Below, one piece after another: positions 8,296-17,370 of a DNA stretch of 64,000 nucleotides. How positions within the stretch are numbered: the first letter of the stretch is position 1; each line of letters starts with the position of its first letter. The notes under the pieces are model-generated. The model saw nothing but the letters and a program-made list of their open reading frames with translations, had not been told where the DNA came from and searched no databases. The position numbers and the translations under genes are program-made. Source of the stretch: Kocuria sp. TGY1127_2 (GTDB taxonomy: Bacteria > Actinomycetota > Actinomycetes > Actinomycetales > Micrococcaceae); assembly GCF_013394385.1 (NCBI RefSeq), contig NZ_AP022834.1:2899612-2963611 (forward strand), given 5' to 3'.

Positions 8296-9549
8296 ATGCT
8301 CCGCCCTATTTTCTGGCCGGTTATCGTGCCGTCTCTGCTCTTTGCTATCGGAGTCGGCTCCACGGTCCCGGTCCTCATTCTCTCCGCATTGAGTTTGGGG
8401 GCTAGTGGAGCTTTGGCTAGTGCGGTCGTCTCTTTGATGGGCGCTGCCAGCCTCCTCTTGACCGTCCCGGTCGGGATTCTGATCGACAAGGTTGGAGACC
8501 GGAGGGCCATGATCTTGGGGACCAGTGCGGCCGTGGTGATCACGGCATTGCTCGTTCTGTCCTTGGCTGGCTCTCTGCCCACGCCCTTTGCCCTTGTCAT
8601 GTACGTGGTGTTGCTCATGCTTCTGGCGCCGGTCCAGGATATTTGGGGGCTGGCTCGGCAGGCCGTCGTCGCCGACCGAATGCCCGCGATGCACATGGGC
8701 CGCGCTATGACGGCACTCGGCGGGACGCAACGGGTCGGGAATTTGGTGGGACCCATGATCAGCGCACTGCTTCTCCTGTGGTTTCCCTTGTGGTCCGTCT
8801 ATATTTTCAGCGCGGCGTGTGCCGTGCTGGCCGTCGTTGTGCTTTGTATTCCTGCGCTGAACCGTGGCTTCGACTCCATGGGAGCCTCCACTCAGACGAC
8901 GCCGACCGCCGCAGTCGCGGATCCGAACGAGCCTGCCGCTCAGAAGCTCAAGGTCCGGTGGAAGGCCGTGATGCTCGCCGGTGTTGCGATCACGATTCTG
9001 GCTATCGCTCGAGCGGCCCAACCCACGATGATTCAGCTTTGGGGCGTGCACATTGATCTGCACGAATCAGGCATTTCCTTGCTGGTGGCTTTGGGCGCGG
9101 CGCTCGAGCTGATTCTGATGTTCCCCGGCGGCTACATCAAGGATCGTTTGGGCCGATCAGTGGTTCTCATCCTGTGCCTCGCCATATTCGGGGCAGGTTT
9201 CCTCGTCATGGCGGTTCAGCCCACTCTGGCGTGGACCATCATGGCCGTCGCGGTTATGGCCGTCGGCAACGGACTGGGCGCGGGCGTGAACATGACGATC
9301 GGCGCCGACCTGAGCCCCAGAGTCGGTCGCGCAAAGTTCCTCGGAATCTGGGCGATCTTCAACAACTCGGGCAAGTTGGGCGGACCGGCTATTGTGGCAC
9401 TCCTTCTGAGCATCGCCACCCTCCCGTTGGCCCTTGTCACTACAGGCGTCGTGACCATTGTCGGAGCGGCTTGGACGGCGACATTCGCCCGGACCATGGA
9501 TCTGCCGAAGGGCGTCCACAAGCGCAAGACCGGCCGGGCCACCCGTTAG
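8296..9549 (+). CDS. MFS transporter
   Basis: A 417-residue major facilitator with about 12 membrane segments. It has MFS loop motifs GILIDKVGDRRAM after helix 2 and GGYIKDRLGRSVV in the second half, and a short hydrophilic central loop around residue 200. The ATG at 8296 is preferred because AGGGTGG lies 5 bases upstream; an in-frame GTG lies 9 bases earlier. It converges with the GIY-YIG gene and their stop regions overlap by 4 bp. It diverges from the DHA1-type exporter across 230 bp. Substrate unknown. Confidence 0.83.
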   Translation: MLRPIFWPVIVPSLLFAIGVGSTVPVLILSALSLGASGALASAVVSLMGAASLLLTVPVGILIDKVGDRRAMILGTSAAVVITALLVLSLAGSLPTPFALVMYVVLLMLLAPVQDIWGLARQAVVADRMPAMHMGRAMTALGGTQRVGNLVGPMISALLLLWFPLWSVYIFSAACAVLAVVVLCIPALNRGFDSMGASTQTTPTAAVADPNEPAAQKLKVRWKAVMLAGVAITILAIARAAQPTMIQLWGVHIDLHESGISLLVALGAALELILMFPGGYIKDRLGRSVVLILCLAIFGAGFLVMAVQPTLAWTIMAVAVMAVGNGLGAGVNMTIGADLSPRVGRAKFLGIWAIFNNSGKLGGPAIVALLLSIATLPLALVTTGVVTIVGAAWTATFARTMDLPKGVHKRKTGRATR

Positions 9550-10577
9550 GACACATCGCGGAGGCCGTGGCCGCCGGTTCGCCCGTCCTGTGCCCCGTCG
9601 ACGATTCTGGGTTCAAGCCCACCGTAGGCCCCCAGTGTATTGACGATCGCTTCAGCCAGGTACGAGTTATGGAACCGCCGGTACATGGTCGAACCTTGTC
9701 TCATCAACCCGACATTGAGTCGATACGCGGCGTCGAGAACATCAGTATCGGATAACAATTGGCTCAGGGCGTCCAGGTCACCAAAATACGGTGCGATGAT
9801 GTCCCGCCTCTGTCGGTATGAAGGACGGTGGATAGCCAAGACTCCGTCCATGGCCTCGATCTCTTTGATCTTTTCAGAGGCCAACTGCTCCTCAGGTAAA
9901 TTAAGGAACCCACCCACGAAGGAGCCACCTTCGTTCCGCTCCTCGTCGATGACCAACGACTCCATGTTCCCGCAGTTGAGGGTCAGGAGTCGCCGATACC
10001 CCTTCCTTCGGTTCGTCGAGGGCAAGGCTGAAACCGTCCACAGGAGACCGCTCGTAGCAAGAGCATCCGGGATGGTTTGGTCGACATATTCGGCCATCAG
10101 GGTGACGATCACGCCAAATTCTTCAAGTCGGCCGAGTTCCCAATACTTGGTACGCTTCGGTTCGGCACTGTCTACAATCCGGCGTCGTCGCTCTCGTTCC
10201 TCCGGGAGGAAAAAAGTTTCCTCCTCGCGGACAGTGAAACTGGCTTCATGCTCACCGTGAGGAAGTTTAGTGAGGAGCTTATTCCGCAAGCCGAACTGAA
10301 TCTCTTGTTGAGCGATCACTTGCCTCTCGGCTTCATCAAGTTCTTCCGCCGAACAAGGCGCGAAATGCAAGAACTGCAAGTCGGGGTAACGACGACGGTG
10401 TGTCCCGACCCGGGTAACTACGTTCGTCGACTGCCCCACATACCTCTGACCGTTTTCGAATTCGAGGATGTATATCCCGGTCAAGGCCGAACACCCCCTG
10501 AATATCGGTGCTACCGAAGCCATCTCCCTGACATCGAACCGGGTAAAGCTCAGTGATATCGGCACAATCGCATTCAT
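9546..10577 (-). CDS. GIY-YIG nuclease domain protein of unknown role
   Basis: A protein of about 343 residues. Residues about 32-100 form a GIY-YIG nuclease domain: GIY (34-36), YVG (46-48), Arg56, His60 and Glu83 are all present, so the fold looks catalytically intact. The remaining 240 residues show no domain I know; this is not UvrC, which carries UVR and RNase H-like parts. It lies head-to-head with a UvrA2-type gene. I chose the ATG at 10577, 8 bp after the stop of a small upstream frame; a TTG at 10607 is possible. Plausible roles are DNA repair, restriction or a selfish nuclease. Confidence 0.72.
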   Translation of the reverse strand: MNAIVPISLSFTRFDVREMASVAPIFRGCSALTGIYILEFENGQRYVGQSTNVVTRVGTHRRRYPDLQFLHFAPCSAEELDEAERQVIAQQEIQFGLRNKLLTKLPHGEHEASFTVREEETFFLPEERERRRRIVDSAEPKRTKYWELGRLEEFGVIVTLMAEYVDQTIPDALATSGLLWTVSALPSTNRRKGYRRLLTLNCGNMESLVIDEERNEGGSFVGGFLNLPEEQLASEKIKEIEAMDGVLAIHRPSYRQRRDIIAPYFGDLDALSQLLSDTDVLDAAYRLNVGLMRQGSTMYRRFHNSYLAEAIVNTLGAYGGLEPRIVDGAQDGRTGGHGLRDVS

Positions 10578-10584
10578 GAGCTCA

Positions 10585-10725
10585 TTATGGAACCAGCTTT
10601 TCCTCAAAAGTTCTTAGGCAAGCCAACGTGTTTTGTCGGGACTCAACTTCATAGCGATTTTTCACGTAGCGCTGTGACGAGCCCGCACGCCGCTGGTTCC
10701 CACCGCCCTCGTCCTGTACCCGCAT
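10585..10725 (-). CDS. Possible small protein upstream of the GIY-YIG gene
   Basis: A 46-codon frame starting MRVQDEGGGNQRR and ending RTFEEKLVP, with an AAGGGGAA sequence 10 bases before its ATG. Its TAA stop lies 8 bp before the ATG of the GIY-YIG gene, an operon-like spacing. The peptide is very basic in its first half. I recognise no family, and the short length means chance is not excluded. Confidence 0.25.
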   Translation of the reverse strand: MRVQDEGGGNQRRAGSSQRYVKNRYEVESRQNTLACLRTFEEKLVP

Positions 10726-10758
10726 ATCCCAGCGGTTCCCCTTGCTAGCCTCGAGTAC

Positions 10759-13266
10759 ATGCCCGTTCCCGAAATTCACCCTGACCAGCGCCGACCCGAC
10801 GGCGTCGTCGCCGTGCACGACGCCCACCTGCATAATCTCCAACACGTCAGTACAGAATTCCCGCGGGGTGCGCTGGTTGCGTTCACCGGGGTTTCGGGAT
10901 CCGGAAAGTCATCCCTCGCGTTCGGGACCATTCACGGTGAGTCGCAGCGGCGCTACCTGGAGTCCATTGCGCCTTTCGCCCGGCGACTGATCGGGAGCAC
11001 CATGGATCCTCGCGTCGAATCCCTGACGGGCCTGCCGCCCACGGTGGCCCTCGAACAGAGGAACAGCGCAGGCGGTGCTCGGTCGACCGTCGGCACCATC
11101 ACGACCCTGTCCAATGGGATTCGTCTCCTCTACTCGCGCGCCGGCAATCATCCTGCCGAATCGCTTCAGCGAGGTTCCGCACTGCACGGCGGAAGGCTGT
11201 TGGCCGAGGCGTTCAGCCCCAATACGCCCGAGGGCATGTGCCCGCAGTGCCATGGTGCGGGCGTGCTTCACGAACCCACCGAGCGTTCGATGGTCCCGGA
11301 CCCGAACCTTTCGATCAACGACGGCGCGATACAAGCATGGCCGGGGGCGTGGCTCGGCAAGAATTTCCACGACATCTTGTTCACTCTCGACATCGTGGAC
11401 ATGGATCTGCCGTGGCGGGAAATCCCCCAAGAGATCCGGGATTGGATCTTATTCACGGAAGATCAGCCGGTGATCGAGGTCCATCCGGAACGCGGCGTGG
11501 ATCAGACGCAACGCACGTACCAGGGCCGTTGGCGGTCAGTGAATCGCTATCTCCTTCAGACCGTGGACCAGGCCAAATCGGAGAAGACCCGCGCTCGTGC
11601 CCTGAAATACCTGGACACCTTCGAGTGCCCGACCTGCCACGGCCACCGGCTCAATCCCGATGCCCTGCGTGTGGAGTACCTCGACCAGAAGATCTACGAG
11701 CTCAACTCTCGCTCGGCCGAAGAGATTTTGGAGCTGTTCCAAGAACGTTGGCAGAAAGTCTCCGAACTTGATGAAACTCCCGAGACGGAGGCGGAGCGTC
11801 TGCTTCTTCCAAACGTAGTGCCGGTTCTCGAGACGATGGTCGGCTTGGGGTTGGGGCATCTCAGTCTTGACCGTCCCGCCCGCACCCTGTCCACGGGTGA
11901 AATGCAACGACTTCGTCTTTCGGCCCAACTGAGATCGGGGTTGTTCGGGGTCGCCTACGTTCTGGACGAGCCGTCCGCAGGCCTGCACCCCAGCGAGAAA
12001 GGCGTGCTTCTGGATCTCTTCGAACGGTTCATCGAGGACGGCAATTCGGTGCTTCTGGTCGAACACGATATGCGTCTGGTCGAACGCGCGGATTGGGCCG
12101 TCGACGTCGGCCCTGCGGCCGGCGTCGATGGAGGGCACATCTTGCACTCGGGTCCCGTGGCCGACCTCGCTCAGGTCAAGGAGTCCAAGACGGCACCCTA
12201 TCTGTATCAGCCATTGCCCGACCCCAGAACCGCCGATGCGGTCCGGACAGCCACGAGCCACCTGAGCATGGACGGCGTGACAGCACGGAATGTGCGGGAC
12301 GTGTCCGTCTCCTTCCCACTGGGCACCTTTGTGGCCCTGACCGGGGTGTCCGGCGCCGGCAAATCTACTCTCCTGGGTGAAGTTCTCGCACCGATTCTCC
12401 GCAAAAGCGTTCGCTCGAGCGTCCTTGAGCAGGACGAGGAGGCCGGCAAGAACCTCACCATCGGAAAAGTATCCGGCACCGACGCAGTGGATCGTCTGGT
12501 ACAGATCACGCAGAAACCCATCGGTCGGAGCCCACGGTCATGCTTGGCAACCTATACCGGTCTTTTCGACAGAGTCCGCAAGCTCTTCGCCTCAACCCTG
12601 GACGCACAAGCTCGCGGATGGGGTATCGGAAGATTCTCCTTCAACGTGACTGAAGGGCGCTGCCCCACGTGCCAAGGCGAAGGGCAGATCGAGGTCGAAC
12701 TCGTCTTCCTGCCGGGCAGCTACTCACCCTGCCCCGAATGTCACGGTGCTCGATACAATCCGGAAACTCTCGAAGTTTCCTGGAACGGCAAGAATGTCTC
12801 TGAGGTCCTGAGCCTTTCCGTGCGGGATGCCCTGGACTTCTTCGCCGACGAGGAGCACGTCTGCCGATCCCTGCGAGCGCTCGACGCCATCGGACTTGGC
12901 TACCTGACCCTTGGTCAACCGGCTACGGAGCTTTCCGGCGGTGAGGCTCAGAGAATCAAACTCGCGACCGAGCTTCAGAGAGCCCCACGCGGTCACACCG
13001 TTTATCTTTTGGACGAGCCGACGACGGGGCTTCACCCTTCGGACGTGGACCTTCTGGTTGCCGAGCTCAACCGCCTCGTCGACCAGGGGAACACGGTCGT
13101 CGTGGCGGAACATGACCTGCGAGTTGTTGCGGGCGCTGACTGGGTCATTGACCTTGGCCCCGGTGCAGGTGAGCGAGGTGGTCAGTTACTCGTCGCGGGT
13201 CCGCCGGCCGACGTCGCGGCGTGCGACGAGTCCGCAACGGGTCGGTGGATGAGAGGCGAGGGCTGA
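10759..13266 (+). CDS. UvrA2-type excinuclease ABC subunit A-like protein
   Basis: An 835-residue tandem ABC ATPase of the UvrA family, shorter than housekeeping UvrA (about 950), as expected for class II UvrA (UvrA2, DrrC-like) proteins. Walker A motifs are GVSGSGKS at 44-51 and GVSGAGKS at about 529. Zinc-binding CxxC pairs are present (CPQCHGAG, CPTCHGHR, CPTCQGEG with CPECHGAR), as are two ABC signature regions (LSTGEMQRLRL, LSGGEAQRIKL). UvrA2 proteins bind damaged or intercalated DNA and are linked to tolerance of DNA-binding drugs. It is divergent from the GIY-YIG gene and ends 1 bp before the converging RibD-like gene. Confidence 0.92.
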   Translation: MPVPEIHPDQRRPDGVVAVHDAHLHNLQHVSTEFPRGALVAFTGVSGSGKSSLAFGTIHGESQRRYLESIAPFARRLIGSTMDPRVESLTGLPPTVALEQRNSAGGARSTVGTITTLSNGIRLLYSRAGNHPAESLQRGSALHGGRLLAEAFSPNTPEGMCPQCHGAGVLHEPTERSMVPDPNLSINDGAIQAWPGAWLGKNFHDILFTLDIVDMDLPWREIPQEIRDWILFTEDQPVIEVHPERGVDQTQRTYQGRWRSVNRYLLQTVDQAKSEKTRARALKYLDTFECPTCHGHRLNPDALRVEYLDQKIYELNSRSAEEILELFQERWQKVSELDETPETEAERLLLPNVVPVLETMVGLGLGHLSLDRPARTLSTGEMQRLRLSAQLRSGLFGVAYVLDEPSAGLHPSEKGVLLDLFERFIEDGNSVLLVEHDMRLVERADWAVDVGPAAGVDGGHILHSGPVADLAQVKESKTAPYLYQPLPDPRTADAVRTATSHLSMDGVTARNVRDVSVSFPLGTFVALTGVSGAGKSTLLGEVLAPILRKSVRSSVLEQDEEAGKNLTIGKVSGTDAVDRLVQITQKPIGRSPRSCLATYTGLFDRVRKLFASTLDAQARGWGIGRFSFNVTEGRCPTCQGEGQIEVELVFLPGSYSPCPECHGARYNPETLEVSWNGKNVSEVLSLSVRDALDFFADEEHVCRSLRALDAIGLGYLTLGQPATELSGGEAQRIKLATELQRAPRGHTVYLLDEPTTGLHPSDVDLLVAELNRLVDQGNTVVVAEHDLRVVAGADWVIDLGPGAGERGGQLLVAGPPADVAACDESATGRWMRGEG

Positions 13267-13267
13267 G

Positions 13268-14050
13268 TCAGCTTCCGGGGATTCGATGCGGATTGCCGTC
13301 GGCACGTATATATCTCAGCAGCAGTTCATCCCCCGAACGCAGGATCGACGCCAGTGAAAGTTGGGTCGGCGCGAATTCCGCGGACGTGGCCATTCGCCTG
13401 GCCGTTCCGGCGAGGAGCTTCGGGGCCATCGTCAGGCACAATTCGTCGACCGCGCCAGCGTGAAGAAAGGATCCGAACAGTTCGGGTCCGCCTTCACTGT
13501 GAATACGACGCAGACCTCGCGCAACCAGATCAGCCCGTACTGCATTCGGGTCCACAGAGAATCCACCGTCGGCGGAGGCGATGACGACGTCCGCCACTTC
13601 CGCCAGCGCGTAGCGGTGGGCTGCGTCAGCTTGCGCAGAAACGTAGACGACGGGGCGCACCGGTGCTTCGGTGAATACTGCGGAGTCCGGCGATAGTGCC
13701 GCCGAGCCGCTGACCAGGGCGAATACGGGTTGTGCGGGGAGCCCGTGAGCCGTGCGCCAGGCTGTGGCTTCCTCCGGCAGAACCATCGCACCATAACCTT
13801 CGGTACGGACGGTTCCCGCACCCACCAGCACCACGTCCGCGAGGTACCGCAGAAGATCGAAGACGCGGGAATCACCAGGGCCTCCGAGGCTTCCCGAAAC
13901 CCCGTTGACCGCGACCGCGCCGTCCAAGCTGGCGACGAAGTTCATGCGCAACCACCCGCCGTCATGCCCGTTTCCGGGTGAGTAGACGGAAAGGATCTGC
14001 TCGTCGGTCAGGGACTCGAGCGGGGTCGGGAAGACCGGGTCTATACTCAT
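13268..14050 (-). CDS. RibD C-terminal-domain (DHFR-fold) reductase
   Basis: A 260-residue protein of the riboflavin-biosynthesis reductase/dihydrofolate-reductase-like fold (RibD_C). It shows the family pattern NFVASLDGAVA, VGAGTVRTEGYG and SEGGPELFG for NADPH and substrate binding. It lacks a deaminase domain, so it is not a full RibD. Its ATG overlaps the folP stop as ATGA (14047-14050) and AAGGAAA precedes it, so the two genes are translationally coupled. Stand-alone proteins of this kind in actinobacteria are often annotated as pyrimidine or dihydrofolate reductases. A pterin/folate-linked reduction is an inference from the coupling. Confidence 0.85.
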   Translation of the reverse strand: MSIDPVFPTPLESLTDEQILSVYSPGNGHDGGWLRMNFVASLDGAVAVNGVSGSLGGPGDSRVFDLLRYLADVVLVGAGTVRTEGYGAMVLPEEATAWRTAHGLPAQPVFALVSGSAALSPDSAVFTEAPVRPVVYVSAQADAAHRYALAEVADVVIASADGGFSVDPNAVRADLVARGLRRIHSEGGPELFGSFLHAGAVDELCLTMAPKLLAGTARRMATSAEFAPTQLSLASILRSGDELLLRYIRADGNPHRIPGS

Positions 14051-14925
14051 ACATTTCCTTCTGGCCGGGCGTTGTGCTCGACGCGCACGGGTGCCCGCCA
14101 ACCGCGAATCGCCTCGTACATGCGGGCCGCGTCCACGGCCGCGGCGACGTCGTGCATCCGGACGATCCGGGCTCCGCGTTCGAGACAAGCCATCATTGCT
14201 GCGATCGAACCGGACACTCGCTCGCCCTGCGCCCGATCGAGGCTCTCGCCGATGAAGTCCTTATTGGACACCGCGGCCAGCAACGGCAGACCCAGCGAGG
14301 CGAGCTCGTCCAGCCTCCGGGTGATCTCGAGCGTATGAAGAGTGTTTTTATCCAAGTCGTGCCCCGGATCGATGATGATCTTCTCACGCGGCACCCCAGC
14401 GTCCACCGCCCGATCCACGCGTTCGGCGAGGAATTCGCGGACCTCCCGCACGACGTCGGAGTAGGCCGCCGCAGGCTTTTCTTCACGAGGCTTCCCGGCG
14501 CTGTGGGTCACGACGACGTGCGCACCGGTATCCGCAATGGCCGACGCCATCCCGGGGTCGGCAAATCCGCTGGTGTCGTTGATCACCGAGGCCCCGGCGT
14601 CGACGGCAGCCCTTGCCACGTCGGCGCGATATGTGTCGACCGAGACGACGACGTCGCTCGCGGCCACAACACTGTGGACCACCGGCAAAATACGGTCAAG
14701 CTCCTCAGCTGCGTCGACCACCGGCCCCCTCCCGAACGGGACGCCACCGATGTCTACCCAATCGGCACCCGTTTCCGCGGCCTGCAATGCCGAGGACACA
14801 GCCGCATCGACCTCGTAGGTTGCGCCGTGATCGTAGAAGGAATCCGGAGTTCGATTCACCACCGCCATCACCGCGACCTGTCGTTCGAAGTCGAATACCC
14901 GGCGTCCGATGCGGTGAAGGGTCAT
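14047..14925 (-). CDS. folP2: Dihydropteroate synthase paralog (FolP2 type)
   Basis: A 292-residue TIM-barrel protein of the pterin-binding family. The first strand reads VMAVVNRTPDSFYD, the signature of actinobacterial FolP2 rather than the NVTPDSFSDGG of FolP1. DIGGVPFGRG, VSVDTYRADVA, INDTSGF and DPGHDLDKN mark the conserved loops. Mycobacterial FolP2 is known to lack clear dihydropteroate synthase activity, so the reaction here is uncertain. The ATG at 14925 has AAGGA 4 bases upstream. It is the first gene of a two-gene operon with the RibD_C reductase. Confidence 0.88.
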   Translation of the reverse strand: MTLHRIGRRVFDFERQVAVMAVVNRTPDSFYDHGATYEVDAAVSSALQAAETGADWVDIGGVPFGRGPVVDAAEELDRILPVVHSVVAASDVVVSVDTYRADVARAAVDAGASVINDTSGFADPGMASAIADTGAHVVVTHSAGKPREEKPAAAYSDVVREVREFLAERVDRAVDAGVPREKIIIDPGHDLDKNTLHTLEITRRLDELASLGLPLLAAVSNKDFIGESLDRAQGERVSGSIAAMMACLERGARIVRMHDVAAAVDAARMYEAIRGWRAPVRVEHNARPEGNV

Positions 14926-15131
14926 GCGGTCCTTGGCTCCTGGGCGGATTCTGGGGCAGGTGGCGGTCAGGCCCCAGTTTAGCCATGTCGGCCGGGTCTT
15001 CGAAGCGGTTCACGTGCCGTCGTCATGGAACGTTATCGGTCGTGCTTCTCCTGCCCCGTTCAGGGGTGCATTTGAGTCTCGCTGACGTGCCGGGCCTGAC
15101 CCTGTTCTTTCCATCCTCGGGGCTGAATAAT

Positions 15132-15710
15132 GTGGGCATAGACAGCAAAGAGGAAATACTGCTCTACCTCCGCAGCGATCGCGAGGCCCTGCTCTGGAAG
15201 CTCGAAGGGGTCACTGAACGTGAGGCTCGCATGCCGCGCACGCCCACGGGCACGAGCCTTGTCGGGATCGTCAAGCACATGGCCAACGTCGAGGTCGGCT
15301 ATTTCAGTGAGGTTTTCGGTGGTCCATGGCCGAACGGTTCCGAAATAGTCTCACCGGAGGCTCTGGAGCAGGACCCACAGGAAGACTGGCACCTCACAGA
15401 AGGCGAGAGTGTCGCCGGAATCATCGATCTGTATCGACGCGTGGGCGACTTCGCCGACTCGGTCATTTTGGAGCTTCCGTTGGACACCATCGGCACGGTT
15501 CCGTGGTGGCCTGAGGAACGCTCGCAACTCACACTTCATCGAGCCGCTGTCCATGTGCTCAACGACCTGTCCCGTCACGTGGGACACGCAGACATTCTGC
15601 GCGAGCAATTGGACGGGTCAACGGGGCTGAACCCAAACAACTCCAATCTTCCTGACCTTGATTGGTCGGATTACGCGAGTCGGCTTCGGACCGATGCCGA
15701 GCGATACTGA
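15132..15710 (+). CDS. DinB-superfamily protein (DUF664)
   Basis: A 192-residue four-helix-bundle protein of the DinB/mycothiol-dependent superfamily. ALLWKLEGVTEREARMP followed by TSLVGIVKHMANVEVGYF matches DUF664, with a conserved KH. His residues at KHMA and in RHVGHADILREQLDG near the C terminus are the usual metal ligands. These proteins are thiol-dependent transferases or of unknown function. The GTG at 15132 is the most reasonable start by alignment to the family, but its ribosome-binding site is weak. It converges on the CycA-like gene with no obvious terminator between them. Confidence 0.82.
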   Translation: MGIDSKEEILLYLRSDREALLWKLEGVTEREARMPRTPTGTSLVGIVKHMANVEVGYFSEVFGGPWPNGSEIVSPEALEQDPQEDWHLTEGESVAGIIDLYRRVGDFADSVILELPLDTIGTVPWWPEERSQLTLHRAAVHVLNDLSRHVGHADILREQLDGSTGLNPNNSNLPDLDWSDYASRLRTDAERY

Positions 15711-15753
15711 CGCCCCATGGGCAACCGCGTGAGCGTGGCCTCCGAACCGGCGC

Positions 15754-17232
15754 CTATTTCTCGCCTGCATCGTCGAACTGTTGGCGGATCTGACGGGGCG
15801 AGACCAGGGGAATCTCCGAGGTCAGCGGCCGATGTTGCTTCTGCAGGCGGCGCTTGACCACCTGCCACAACAGCGCGAGCAACAGGAACCAGAATGGGCT
15901 GAGAATCGCGGCAATGCGGGTATCCTCGCTCAGCGTCAAAGTCACGGCGATGAAAACGAAGAACGCGAGCACCACCCAGGGGGCGAGTCTGGGCAGAGGC
16001 ATTCGGAAACCCGACGCATCGTGCCGATCGGGGTGCCTGCGGTAGTACAGAATGTAACTGACCACAATGGATCCCCACGTGAACAGGATGTCTGCCGAAC
16101 AAATCGAACTGACAACCGTGAAGGCCTGCGTCAGGGCATCACCACCCATCAGGAGCGGGACGGCGGCGAACAGGAAGACCGTGGTGAAGAAGACCGCCTT
16201 CATGGGTACGCCTCGCCGCGTCGTGTAGTTCAGCGCCTGGGGAGCGTGGCCGTCCTTGGACAGGCCGAAGGCCATGCGGGTTGCGGAATAGACACCGGAA
16301 TTGGCGCTCGACGCCGCTGAGGTCAACACGACCAGGTTGACGACCAGAGCTGCTCCGGCAAAACCGGCGTTGCCGAACATCGTGGTGAAAGGGCTCTGCT
16401 CGGGATCGATGTGATCCCACGGCGTGACCATCATGATCACGGCAAGAGATCCGATGTAGAAGATCAGGATGCGCAAGAGGATCGAGTTGATGGCTCTGGG
16501 AAGATTGCGGTGCGGGTTCTCGGTCTCCGCCGCGGTGGTGCCCACCAGCTCCAAGCCGATGAACGAGAAAATGGCCAGTTGGAAACCCAAGAAGAATCCG
16601 GTGAGGCCCGTCGGGAAGAATCCGCCGTGCGTCCACAGGTTGGACACGGCGGCTCGAGTTCCGTCGCCGTTCTCGTAGCCGGTCAGAACCAGGACGATCC
16701 CCACAAAGATCAGCGCCAGAATCGCAACGATCTTGATGATGGCGAACCAGAACTCGGTTTCCCCGAAAGCTTTGACCGGTTGGAGATTCAAGACGATCAG
16801 TCCGATGGCCGTCATCAGAGCAGGCAACCACACGGGAACGTCGGGCCAGAAGTACTGGACGTACGCGGTGATGGCGACCAAGTCCGCGACGCAGCCGACG
16901 ACCCAGGAAAACCAGTAATTCCACGAAACCATGAACCCCGCCCACGGCCCGATGTTGTCTTTGGCGATGTCTCCGAAGGTCTTGTAGTTGAGGTTCGACA
17001 GCAGCAACTCGCCGAGGGCACGCATGACGAAAAACAGAACGAAGCCGATGAGCGCGTAGACCACGAGCAAACCGGGGCCGACAAGATTGGTCAGCTTGCC
17101 CGAACCGTAGAACAGGCCGGTTCCGATGGCGCCGCCGATTGCGATGAGCTGGAGGTGCCGATTCTTGAGCCCTCGGGCAAGAGTTTCGCCCGAACCGTTG
17201 GCGGATGACACTGTCGTTGAGTTCTCGCTCAT
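15754..17232 (-). CDS. cycA: Amino acid permease (CycA-like, D-alanine/D-serine/glycine type)
   Basis: A 492-residue APC-superfamily permease with 12 membrane segments. GLKNRHLQLIAIGGAIGTGLFYGSG at the N terminus and FIGLELVGTTAAETENPHRNLPRAIN in the middle are the family hallmarks. SNLNYKTFGDIAKDNIGPWAGF resembles CycA-type carriers for D-Ala, D-Ser and glycine, but the exact substrate is an inference. AGACGGAGC precedes the ATG. A 14-bp palindrome GATCACAGGTGATC lies 27-40 bp upstream. The TetR gene lies 138 bp further up on the same strand. Confidence 0.85.
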   Translation of the reverse strand: MSENSTTVSSANGSGETLARGLKNRHLQLIAIGGAIGTGLFYGSGKLTNLVGPGLLVVYALIGFVLFFVMRALGELLLSNLNYKTFGDIAKDNIGPWAGFMVSWNYWFSWVVGCVADLVAITAYVQYFWPDVPVWLPALMTAIGLIVLNLQPVKAFGETEFWFAIIKIVAILALIFVGIVLVLTGYENGDGTRAAVSNLWTHGGFFPTGLTGFFLGFQLAIFSFIGLELVGTTAAETENPHRNLPRAINSILLRILIFYIGSLAVIMMVTPWDHIDPEQSPFTTMFGNAGFAGAALVVNLVVLTSAASSANSGVYSATRMAFGLSKDGHAPQALNYTTRRGVPMKAVFFTTVFLFAAVPLLMGGDALTQAFTVVSSICSADILFTWGSIVVSYILYYRRHPDRHDASGFRMPLPRLAPWVVLAFFVFIAVTLTLSEDTRIAAILSPFWFLLLALLWQVVKRRLQKQHRPLTSEIPLVSPRQIRQQFDDAGEK

Positions 17233-17258
17233 GCTCCGTCTTTCTGGATGGTCGCTTC

Positions 17259-17272
17259 GATCACAGGTGATC
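17259..17272. promoter_or_regulatory. Palindrome upstream of the CycA-like gene (possible operator)
   Basis: GATCAC-AG-GTGATC is a perfect inverted repeat with 6-bp arms, placed 27 bp before the permease start. On the minus strand TAATAT, a possible -10 element, lies just upstream of it, so a bound protein would block early transcription. No regulator can be assigned. Confidence 0.35.
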
Positions 17273-17370
17273 TATATTACGTCACCCGGCATCGCAGAAT
17301 ACCGAACCGGAAACGAGCCCGAGAGGGAACCGGCCGCAGGCACAACTGATCACATCAAATACCTCCTCGG

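Noticed and set aside
14613..15131. In-frame extension of the DUF664 gene upstream of 15132
   Set aside because: It runs antisense through folP2 and is Arg/Pro-rich; family alignment begins at about residue 1 of the GTG start.
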